NCBI RefSeq assembly: GCF_003323745.1
Contig: NZ_QOIL01000003.1
Span: 434,001-498,000 of the forward strand
Length of the DNA: 64,000 nucleotides
Reading direction: 5' to 3'
Origin: Sphaerisporangium album
GTDB taxonomy: Bacteria > Actinomycetota > Actinomycetes > Streptosporangiales > Streptosporangiaceae
Each line of letters begins with the position of its first letter. Position 1 is the stretch's first letter. Shown here one piece after another: positions 26,879 to 34,400 of the stretch. Under the pieces are notes generated by a model. It ran no database searches. It worked only from the letters and a program-made list of their open reading frames with translations, and was not told the origin of the DNA. The translations under genes and the position numbers were made by a program.

Positions 26879-27037
26879 TCAGTCCTCGTCGTCCTGGTCC
26901 TCGTGCTCGTTCTGGTCCGCCCGAGACTGAGCCTCACGGTCGAGGCCATCGCGTGCGCTGGCGCTGTCGGGGTTCTTCGCGGCCGCCGACTGCACCCGGG
27001 CGGCGGCTTCCTTGTCCCATGGCGTGTGCTTGGTCAT
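26879..27037 (-). CDS. Small acidic/SMP-like protein
   Basis: 52 residues: MTKHTPWDKEAAARVQSAAAKNPDSASARDGLDREAQSRADQ followed by an acidic end (ten of the last dozen residues are Asp, Glu or Asn). The first half matches a recurrent small actinobacterial protein type with repeated AAARxQSAxAKNP and (G)(F/L)xxRAQS units, sometimes called seed-maturation-protein-like. Too short for most gene callers. ATG 27037 has GGAG only 1 nt upstream, so translation may be weak. Confidence 0.55.
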   Translation of the reverse strand: MTKHTPWDKEAAARVQSAAAKNPDSASARDGLDREAQSRADQNEHEDQDDED

Positions 27038-27170
27038 GCTCCAGGGCCTACCCCGGATGCTCCGGATTCTTTCGGCGACGTCTTCGCCGTGCGCCGCACG
27101 CTGGCGAGCGCGTTGCGCGGGTCTTGCGGCAGCGCGGCAGGCGCCTGTCAGGACGCCGTGCTCAAATGCC

Positions 27171-27635
27171 TTACGTGGTGGCGCCGGGGGCGAGCTGGGA
27201 GATGCGCTGGTGCGACAGCAGCAGGGCGCTGCCGATGTCGCGGGGGCTCCACCCCTCGCCGATGAGGAGGCGGACGGCATGGCGGACGGCGTCGCGCTCG
27301 GCCTGCTCGGCGAGAATCCGCGCTGAGCGGGCGGCGATGACGTCCACCACCGCGGCCGCGGCTTCCGGGTCGGCGGGGACAAGCTGGAGGGCGCCGATGC
27401 CGGCATCGGCGTTGTGTGCCTCGAAGACGAGGTCGGCCACGTTCCGCCTCACCTCGCCCCAGCTCGCGCCTTCAGCCTGGACGGTGCGCCCGCCGGGGAG
27501 ATCGCGGGCGACGGCGGTCCACCGCTTTCCGGTCCGGGTGGCGGTCGCGACGTAGGTGACGGCCACAACCTCGGGTTGGTCACCGGCCTCCACGAGGTCG
27601 GGCTGGTCGAAGATCGCTCCATGATCTAGACGCAT
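27171..27635 (-). CDS. HicB-like domain protein with C-terminal HTH-like segment
   Basis: 154 residues from ATG 27635. The central part VTYVATATRTGKRWTAVARDLPGGRTVQAEGASWGEVRRNVADLV has the HicB antitoxin beta-alpha pattern (a substrate-like strand, then the alignment with GxSxxEAxxNxxxAI). The C-terminal RHAVRLLIGEGWSPRDIGSALLLSHQRISQL looks like a helix-turn-helix. HicB normally pairs with the small toxin HicA; no HicA (about 60 residues, conserved GSHxxF His) is visible on either side. So it is an orphan antitoxin or a stand-alone regulator. Confidence 0.6.
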   Translation of the reverse strand: MRLDHGAIFDQPDLVEAGDQPEVVAVTYVATATRTGKRWTAVARDLPGGRTVQAEGASWGEVRRNVADLVFEAHNADAGIGALQLVPADPEAAAAVVDVIAARSARILAEQAERDAVRHAVRLLIGEGWSPRDIGSALLLSHQRISQLAPGATT

Positions 27636-27680
27636 ATCCGGGATTCTGAGCCGCCGGCACCTAGTCGTCCAGCGCCATAG

Positions 27681-27998
27681 CCGGTCGGCTGGCTGGCCGA
27701 CATCGCGGCCGCCGCCCGCGCGGCCTACGCCGGCGGGGCGCACCTGCGGGTGCGTTCGTCGGGCATCGTGCACCAGGTCGCCATGACCCGGTGGCTCGGC
27801 GGGCACCTGATGCCCGGCCCGGCGTGCATGGTCGGCGTCAGCGGCTGGGACCCCGGCGCCGCCCACCCCGACCACGGGCCGGTCACCTGCCGCCGCTGCC
27901 TCAAGCTCCAGGGCCAGGGCGACGCCGGCGCCGGGCAGCTCGACCTGTTCGACGCCCCCGGCCCCGGGCCGCGGGCGCAGCAGCTCCCCGCCTGGTGA
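27681..27998 (+). pseudogene. 5'-truncated gene remnant with CxxC motif
   Basis: The frame opens right after an in-frame TAG at 27678-27680, and protein-like sequence begins at once: WLADIAAAARAAYAGGAHLR, then VHQVAMTRWLGG, PGPACMVGVSGWDPG, HPDHGPVTCRRCLKLQGQ, DLFD. No start codon precedes this; the first is GTG 27750. CxxC after His residues suggests part of a zinc site, seen in small proteins from actinomycete phages and integrative elements. Probably the 3' part of a gene whose 5' end was lost. Confidence 0.5.
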
Positions 27999-28043
27999 CC
28001 CGCGCGGGCACCTGGACTAGACCGAGGGCCACGGAGTCCGCTG

Positions 28044-28538
28044 TCAGTTGCTCACGGTGAACGTCAGGATGGTGCGGTCGTCAGGTTGCCCGTCCGCATC
28101 GTTCTGCACTCGGATCTGCCTGGTGGCGGTCTGCCCCATCCAGAGCATGAACGTGCCGATGCTCCCCTTGCCCTTCAGCCAGGGAGTATCCGCGCTGTCA
28201 CCCTCGAAGAACCAGATGACGATGTTGTCGACGGTCAGAATGCCCGGGGCGGCCCACCGGAGCCGGTAATGGATCTCGGTGCGGATCTCTCCACCGCACG
28301 TCGCCCAGGCCTTGAAGTTCGTGGCCGGCCCGCCGATGCGCCCCGTTTTGCTGCGCAGGAGGTTGTGGCGGCAGCGCTCGTTCTTGCCGAAATTCTCGTA
28401 ATCCATCATGTCGAACGTGATGTTGACGGTCGCGGTCCGGTCGGCCAGGGCGGATGCCTCGGCAGCGGGTGCGCAAAGGCCCAGGGAAAGGGCTCCTGCG
28501 GTGGCACTGAGGCCGAGAAAGCGGACGATGCGGTTCAC
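28044..28538 (-). CDS. Secreted hypothetical protein
   Basis: 164 residues from GTG 28538, with AAAGGAG well spaced. A classical signal peptide (MNRIVRFLGLSATAGALSLG to APAAEASA, about 1-30) is followed by a beta-rich mature protein with two Cys (NERCRHNLL, ATCGGEIRTEI), the strand LTVDNIVIWFFEGD and a final QNDADGQPDDRTILTFTVSN. No family recognised. With the similar-sized secreted protein at 29451-29996 it flanks the repeat array and lies near an RHS locus; whether it belongs to that system is unknown. Confidence 0.75.
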   Translation of the reverse strand: MNRIVRFLGLSATAGALSLGLCAPAAEASALADRTATVNITFDMMDYENFGKNERCRHNLLRSKTGRIGGPATNFKAWATCGGEIRTEIHYRLRWAAPGILTVDNIVIWFFEGDSADTPWLKGKGSIGTFMLWMGQTATRQIRVQNDADGQPDDRTILTFTVSN

Positions 28539-28950
28539 CGGGATCTCCTTTGGTGAGGACGATGCTGTCCGCAGTAAAAGCCAGTCCACTTGCAACGTGC
28601 CTTCACGACATCTGCAAGCTGGTTACAGCCGGTGCCCTGAGAGCCCCCGGCAGCCAGGCGTCGACCCTGCTAGGTGCTTGCCTACGCAACCACCTACCTA
28701 CCTAGGCGGCCAGGTGGGCGCGGGTTTTCCGACACTCCTACGCGCGCGTGTGCGCGAGACCTCCTGGCGAAACTGCCAGAACACCGGCCACCCTCGTGAC
28801 CAGGCTTTCGTGAGTTTCCTGAGGCACTTCCGCGCGGGCGCGCGGCGACGCCTCCAGTGAACTATTCGACAGAGGATCAGCGACAGGTTCCAAGGGAATT
28901 TCGGGATTTTCGGGACACCGCTACGCGCGCGCGGGGGCACGCATGGACTT
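28539..28950. other. Repeat-bearing intergenic region
   Basis: No convincing gene. It contains A/C/T-rich CACCTACCTACCTAG sequence near 28690, one arm of an inverted repeat (28708-28720), and three of four iteron-like elements. It lies between the secreted-protein gene and a small gene on the same strand. Confidence 0.55.
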
Positions 28951-29234
28951 TCACGACTTTCGGACACCTCTACGCGCGCACGCGAGCGCCCTGACACGGG
29001 CAACGGGGGTGGCCAGCAGTTCGGCGGCCAGCTTGTCGAGCCGGTCATCGGTGATGCGGGCATACGCCGCGCCGGCCAGTTCCTCGGCTCGGTCGCAGGC
29101 GATGCGGAGCGCCTGCCATTCGACTCCCGGCGGGGTGTCCGGCGGGATCGCCAAGCTGCCGGTCCGTTGCCGGGATCCCGCCTTGGCGGCCCGGAATTCG
29201 GGGTTGGCCAGGTGAAGTAGCCGCCCACCTGGCC
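28708..29234. repeat. Inverted GGCCAGGTG repeats bracketing the iteron array
   Basis: GGCCAGGTGGGCG at 28708-28720 reappears in reverse as CGCCCACCTGGCC at 29222-29234, and a third arm GGCCAGGTG at 29206-29214 can form a local hairpin with 29226-29234. The outer arms enclose all four iteron-like elements and one small gene. Confidence 0.6.
28726..28980 (+). repeat. Four-copy iteron-like repeat array
   Basis: Four imperfect elements share the core TTTC..GACACC.CTACGCGCGC. The core TTTC lies at 28726, 28815, 28908 and 28958. In copies 2-4 a second TTTC lies exactly 9 bp upstream (28806, 28899, 28949), giving TTTC-N5-TTTC. Copy 2 is the most diverged (GGCACTTCCGCGCG). All face the same way, which fits protein binding in replication or transfer regions of mobile elements better than a transcription terminator. 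Confidence 0.65.
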
Positions 29235-29256
29235 AGGCCGAACCAAGTGTGCACAA
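28951..29256 (-). CDS. Small hypothetical helical protein, possibly a remnant
   Basis: 101 residues from a TTG at 29256. Protein-like part: AKAGSRQRTGSLAIPPDTPPGVEWQALRIACDRAEELAGAAYARITDDRLDKLAAELLATPVARVRAL. The last codons run into the fourth iteron-like copy, so the natural C-terminus may have been replaced. No family recognised. The start is uncertain, with no good ribosome site, and it may be the trimmed end of a mobile-element gene. Confidence 0.35.
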   Translation of the reverse strand: MCTLGSAWPGGRLLHLANPEFRAAKAGSRQRTGSLAIPPDTPPGVEWQALRIACDRAEELAGAAYARITDDRLDKLAAELLATPVARVRALACARRGVRKS

Positions 29257-29450
29257 CGCTGCACAACGCCCCCCTTCTGTCTCCCGGCAGGTTGAAGGAA
29301 GATCGGCTGGGCCGTTGAGGGGACGAGGCGGCCGAACGCGCTCGGGATGTGACTTTTCGTACTACCGCCCGCTCAGGCTATTCCTGACTCGTCCCGTTGC
29401 GGTCATACAAGGCACAGCACTAGGAATCGAACAGATTGAGGGGATCCCCA

Positions 29451-29996
29451 ATGACTCATCGCACGAAGACCACGACGGCCAGCCACGTTACCTTGGCCGC
29501 TCTGCTCGGCGCCACCTTGTCGGTCGCAGTCTCGGTGAGCGCCCCATCAGCCGCGCACGCCGCTAATGCCTGTCACTCCGGAGCCTGGAACGCCCTAGGC
29601 GACGGAGAGGTCAAATATGACGAGGGCCCCACCGGCGATCTCAAATACCCGGCGACCCTCCACGGCAAAACTGTGCGTCTCTACAGCAATCGGGCCAACG
29701 CTTCCGCCCGCGCGGAGGCGAATCTCAGCGCAGGTGACGTGATGGGCATCGACCGCTCCAACTTCACTGTCACAGGCCCTAACGCCGACCACAACTGGTT
29801 GCGCACCCACGAGGTCGAAGCGCGCGGAACATGGGACTACTGCGAGGTCACCGCCGGCTCGAACGGCACCTATTCGACGCCTAGGATCGATGGAGCCCAT
29901 CGAGCCGTGCGAGTGTGCATCCTGCACAACGGCGGCCGGCAATGCACCAACGTGTGGTACGCCGACAATGACGACGACTCGGGCGACTGGAGCTGA
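29451..29996 (+). CDS. Secreted hypothetical protein with four cysteines
   Basis: 181 residues from ATG 29451 with GAGGGG 7 nt upstream. A signal peptide (THRTKTTTASHVTLAALLG to SAAHA, about 1-36) leads to a mature domain with four Cys (NACHSG, DYCEVTA, VCILHNGG, RQCTNVW) that could form two disulfides. TVRLYSNRANASARAEANLSAGDVMGIDRS resembles an SH3-like extracellular domain, a weak inference. The end is acidic (DNDDDSGDW). It converges on the RHS-fragment region. Family not recognised. Confidence 0.72.
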   Translation: MTHRTKTTTASHVTLAALLGATLSVAVSVSAPSAAHAANACHSGAWNALGDGEVKYDEGPTGDLKYPATLHGKTVRLYSNRANASARAEANLSAGDVMGIDRSNFTVTGPNADHNWLRTHEVEARGTWDYCEVTAGSNGTYSTPRIDGAHRAVRVCILHNGGRQCTNVWYADNDDDSGDWS

Positions 29997-30448
29997 GTCC
30001 TCTTCGCCCCCTCATCGTCGTCCAGTTCGCGGCGGCCCGCCGCCGCGAACTGGGTCGTTGGCGGCGCGCTCAAGCTGTTCCAGGCGCCGATTGGCTTCGG
30101 CGAGATCCTCGCGCAGATCGTCGGTGGGCTGGGGAGCTGCCGGAGACGGCTGCACGGAGATCACGGTGCGGGGGTGCCGCCTGAGCCCGGCCAAGGCGAA
30201 CAAGGAGAGCACGGCCCAGTACATGACGGTGACGCCGGCGGCCAGCCACTGGCTGCCTGGAGGACTGGTGGCCGACAGCCCGGAAGGCGTTGACGTCGGT
30301 GGCGCTGATCGAGTAGTCGCCGGTGAGCAGGGACACGGTGCCGGGACGACCGGTCACTGATCTCCATCGGCACCCTCGGTCACGCTGATCGCCCGGCCGC
30401 CCCGCCGTGGCGGTCATCGACGTGCGGCGGGGGTCCACCTGACGGCGG
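29997..30448. other. Degenerate region between the secreted protein and the lipoprotein
   Basis: 452 bp. It holds the RHS-like fragment and an overlapping minus-strand frame (30012-30224, about 70 residues, in-frame extension upstream). That frame reads GVTVMYWAVLSLFALAGLRRHPRTV then DLREDLAEANRRLEQLERAA, a possible membrane helix plus coiled coil without a ribosome site. The mixture of frames looks like decayed gene pieces. Confidence 0.4.
30283..30345 (-). pseudogene. Fragment of an RHS-family gene
   Basis: Minus-strand codons at 30336-30283 read VSLLTGDYSISATDVNAF. The intact RHS protein in this window has VALLTGDYGVQSVDASAF at the matching place, just after its FnIII-like region. The motif is typical of actinomycete RHS proteins; here it has no gene around it, and the homologous frame does not continue. 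Probably a leftover of a lost second RHS gene or an exchange cassette. Confidence 0.55.
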
Positions 30449-31372
30449 TCACCACGTTACGGCGTCGGAGGCGATGCCCACGCTGGGTCCGGTGGAATCG
30501 ATCTGGGCGACCACCTTGGTCGCTCCGGTCGCGGATATTTGCGTAATGTCGGACTTGCCCTCACACCACAGTCCGACGCCGTGCCGTGTGGGGTCCACCA
30601 GGATGCATGACCGGTCCACCTTCGTGAGCGCCCTGGCCGGTGGCCGAGCCGTCCCCTCCCCCGCGGGGACGAGGTACAACTCCGTGGCGCGCTGGACGAC
30701 CAGAGCCGACTCGTCCGGCAGCCAGGCCAGGTAGTCGATCCTCCCCTTGAACGGGATCTCGTAGTGCCGGCCGGTCTCGCGGTTCTCCACGCCGATCTGG
30801 TAACCGCCTCTGCCCGTCGCGTACGCGTAGGCGAACATCTTCTCCGAGGCGCCGGCCGACAGCGCGTCGACGCGGCCCGGAGCCTTGTACGACCGCGAGA
30901 TCAACGCCCGGCCGCCTGAGATGGCGTATTCGAGGATCGGACCGTCGGGCTCGATCGAGGTGGTGAGGAAATGGGAATCGTCCGCCCAGGCCATCGGCCC
31001 GAGTCCCGGGATGGAAACGCCCCAGGCGTCCTCGGTGAATAATTTGACGATGTACTCCTGAGCCCTGGTGTCGTAACATCCGGACACCGCGAGTGATCTC
31101 CCAGAACGGCTGAGCAGCCCACCCTTCCCCGAACTCGGGTTCTCGCCGCAGGACGGGAGGTCCACCGCGTCGCCGTCCTTGTCGACGACATAACCGTCGT
31201 CGTAGTCGGTGCTCGGATCGATCACGAGCGTCCACACCCTGCCCGGCGCCCCCGGCGGACGCGCGGCATCGAACACCCCAGACCCCGCCGACAGGCACGC
31301 GCTCAAAGGAACCCCGAGCGCAGCCAACACCACCGCCAGGCCCATGACCTGCCATTTCGCCCTCCGCGCCAC
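30449..31372 (-). CDS. Predicted lipoprotein, beta-propeller-like, downstream of the RHS gene
   Basis: 307 residues. N-terminus MARRAKWQVMGLAVVLAALG ends in the lipobox LSAC (Cys about 26), so it should be membrane-anchored on the outside. The mature part has repeats reminiscent of a beta-propeller (LLSRSGRSLAVSGCYD, GPMAWADDSHFLTTSIEPDG, RIDYLAWLPDESALVVQR). Same strand as the RHS toxin-like gene and 82 nt after it, beyond a hairpin. Immunity proteins normally occupy this position, but most immunity proteins to cytoplasmic toxins are not lipoproteins; so this is a candidate only. Confidence 0.7.
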   Translation of the reverse strand: MARRAKWQVMGLAVVLAALGVPLSACLSAGSGVFDAARPPGAPGRVWTLVIDPSTDYDDGYVVDKDGDAVDLPSCGENPSSGKGGLLSRSGRSLAVSGCYDTRAQEYIVKLFTEDAWGVSIPGLGPMAWADDSHFLTTSIEPDGPILEYAISGGRALISRSYKAPGRVDALSAGASEKMFAYAYATGRGGYQIGVENRETGRHYEIPFKGRIDYLAWLPDESALVVQRATELYLVPAGEGTARPPARALTKVDRSCILVDPTRHGVGLWCEGKSDITQISATGATKVVAQIDSTGPSVGIASDAVTW

Positions 31373-31407
31373 GAGCGTTCCTCTCTGTCGGTGAAGATTG
31401 ACGGAAC

Positions 31408-31441
31408 AACGGGGCCCGGAACATGCGTCCCGGGCCCCGTT
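31408..31441 (-). terminator. Terminator after the RHS gene
   Basis: AACGGGGCCCGG (31408-31419) pairs perfectly with CCGGGCCCCGTT (31430-31441) around a 10-nt loop, 12 nt after the RHS stop. It separates the RHS gene from the downstream lipoprotein. Confidence 0.75.
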
Positions 31442-31453
31442 CTCAATACTCGC

Positions 31454-34400
31454 CTAGCATTGGTAGGTTCGCTTGCCGTTCGTGCACCAGTAGCTGAGCC
31501 GGTACCCTCGCACCGCCGTCGCGATCTGGGCGTAGGTACGGCTCCGATACTTGGCCTTGAGCCCTAGGCCGATATTCCTACCGAGAGTGTTGTTCAGCAG
31601 ATCCGCCCTTGAGTATGTCGTCTCTTTCCCGTATAGCTCATGATTGTCGGCAATGACCCGTGCCATCTTGAGGGTGAAGTAGAAGACCATCATGGCGTTC
31701 CAGAAGGCATGGCGGAAAGCATTGGCCGTGCTGCCGTCCTTGCCCATTTGGTTCCTTTTGTCGGTTGGGGAGTTGAACCACGACCTATGATATTTCCTGT
31801 CGTAGTCCTTGGCCACCTCTGCCAGCCTGAACCCCCACAAGCATTCCTTGACCGACAGAAGGTAGAGGCAGTTCTGATATTCGTCAGCAGGAATGCCGGC
31901 CCTGCCGTCAAGGTCGACGTTTTCGACAGGACTGGCGCACGTGTAATCGTAGTCGTTGCAGCTTCCCCCTTGTGCGGGATCCATCTGCAGGAACCGTCCT
32001 GTGTGAGGGTTGTAGAGCCGGGCGCCCATCAGGATTATGCCGCCGAGTGCGTCCGCGGGGCGCTGATTGCCGCCGAGCCACCCATAGCGGTCCGGATTGA
32101 CGATGTTCTGGTCGCGAGGGGTACCGTACTCGGTCTGCTCGAAGTACGCGTCGACTCCGCTCGCCGTGGTCGTATTGTCCACGGTTGCGATGATGTTTCC
32201 GCGTAGGTCGCCGATCTGAAGTTTGACCGATCCGTCGCTCTTTTGGATCGCGGCCATTCCGGCGAGGCAGGTGACGTTCCTGGTCCACGTGCCGTCCAGC
32301 TCGGTGATCCAGGCGGGCGAGTCTCCGTCTCCCGCGTAGTGGTTGACCACGGTGCCGGTCACCAGGCCGCCCTGACTCTCCACGGTCCGGATCCGGTGCA
32401 GCGGATCCAGCGTGAACGTCTTGGTCAGCGCTCCCTGGGTGAGATCGGCGACCAGGTCATTGGCGTGGTAGGTCACGTTGACGTCGCCTCCGCCCGCGAC
32501 CTGATCCCCCGGTACCTGAATAGTGCGGCCGAGGGTGTCGTAGATGTAACCGCTGTCGGTCGCCCGGTCCGCGGCGTCGTAAGCGTGGGTCTGGCTCTCC
32601 ACCACGGTGGAGGTGGCGCAAGCCCCTCCGGCGGCCGCCCCATAGATCGTGAGGCCGCTCCGGTTGGTGTTCTTGTCGAAGTCGTACTGGCGCGTGGCGC
32701 AGGTCCCCGCGTAGGTGTCGGCGACCTTCTTGAGGCGCCCCACACTGTCATAGGAATAACGTTGAACGCTACCGCCGGGCCCGGAGTTAAGCACCGTCCG
32801 CTCGTCGATGTCCGGCACGCTGGAGAATGCCAGCCATGACGCGGTGCCCTTCGAGTAGGTCAGCGCGACCCGCTTTCCGGTGACGTCATATCGGCCGGTC
32901 GCGGTAAGACCGTTCGGTAGTCCCTGCGAGATGAGCTGCCCGTCGCCGTCGTAGGCTCCGGTGAACGTGCCCACCCCGGAGGCGGTGATGGCAGTTGGGA
33001 CCTCACGCCGCTCGGTTTTGCCGAGCGCGTCCGTCCCGCCGTAGGTGAACGTGGAGGTGCCCTTGCCATCGCCGAGGGTCGCGACCCTTCCCGCGGTGTC
33101 GTAGGTCGTCGTCGCCACGTTGCCTTCCGCGTCGGTGACGGACTGCACCCTGCCGAGCGCGTCATAGCTCGTCACGACGGTGGATCCCCCGGCCGTGACA
33201 TGGGTCTGTAGTCCGGTCGCCGCGTCGTAGGTGAGGGTGGTGTCGGGCACCGCCGTACCACCCGCAGCCGCAGGGGCCACCGATATCTGCGCCGTCTTTG
33301 GCCGGCCAGCCGAATCGAGGAGCGTGGTGGTCGTACGTACCGTGGTGCCGGAGGTTTCCGTGACCCGTGCTGTCTGGCCGTAGTAGTCATATGTGGTCGT
33401 GGTGATCGGGAGCACCACGCCGACCGGTTGCGCGGCTGGCCCGGTCCTGCAGAGAAGCCCGGCCCATTGCGGCTTGTTGCCGCAGGCGCTCACCGTCGGA
33501 TGGGCACCCGAGGTGAAGTAGGCCGTGGTCGTGGTTCCTGCATCGGATCCGTTCGACTTGGGCGTCCGGCGCTCGATTTCCCTGCCGGCCGCATCGAAGC
33601 GCTGGTACTCCACCACATCGTTGCCGCCGCCCACAACGGTCGTCGTGGTCGTGGACTTCCGAAGGTCCCATCCCGAGGTATCGCCCGCGATGATCGGCGC
33701 GTAACCTAGCTTGACGCTGTGAGTGTCCGCCGGTGCGGCGGCGGCGGTCCCGTTGAGGACGAGCGGCTTGACCGTGGTCGTGGTTAAGAGCTGGTAGTCC
33801 GTCTGCGGATCCGGCTTGCCCTCGTCATAGGTGTTCTCGGTGTGCTGCCGCGCCGTCACGACCGATCCCGAGCTGAGGATGACCCGATGGGCGGGCCCGT
33901 CCCATGAGACCAGATCGCCGAGGCCGTTGTAGGTGCTGGTGACGGAGAGCAGAGCGGCCCGTTCCGCTGAGGTGGGCCGGCCCGCGACGAACGGGTCGAC
34001 ATCGGCCGTCGGCGTCAGCGCCAGCGCTCGGTTGCCCGCAGAGAGCGCCCAGACGATGTGGCCGCCGTCATCGTAGGTTCTGCTGGAGACCTGCCAGGCT
34101 CCGGCTCCGAACGACGCCTCGTTCACGGCGCGCCCGTTGACGTCCAGGTACGTGATCACCCCGTAGGGGTAGTCGGTGCCGGTGGGCGCGTACGCCCCGT
34201 CGCCGCCGCGCGGGGGCACCCGGGACGGCGGGAAGATCGCGGTGCCGGTTCTGGGAAGGCCGGAGGTCTGGCCCCACGCGGCAGCCTGGGCGCCGGTCAC
34301 GTCAACGGGGCTGTTGAGCGGGACGCCGTAGGAGATCGTGTGGGTGAGGTCCGTGGTCCCGGCCTCTCGCTGGACATGGGCGATGCGACCCTGGTTGTCG

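Noticed and set aside
28726-28980. The repeat array as a CRISPR
   Set aside because: Copies are diverged, spaced 89, 93 and 50 bp, and separated by non-spacer-like DNA, with no cas genes.
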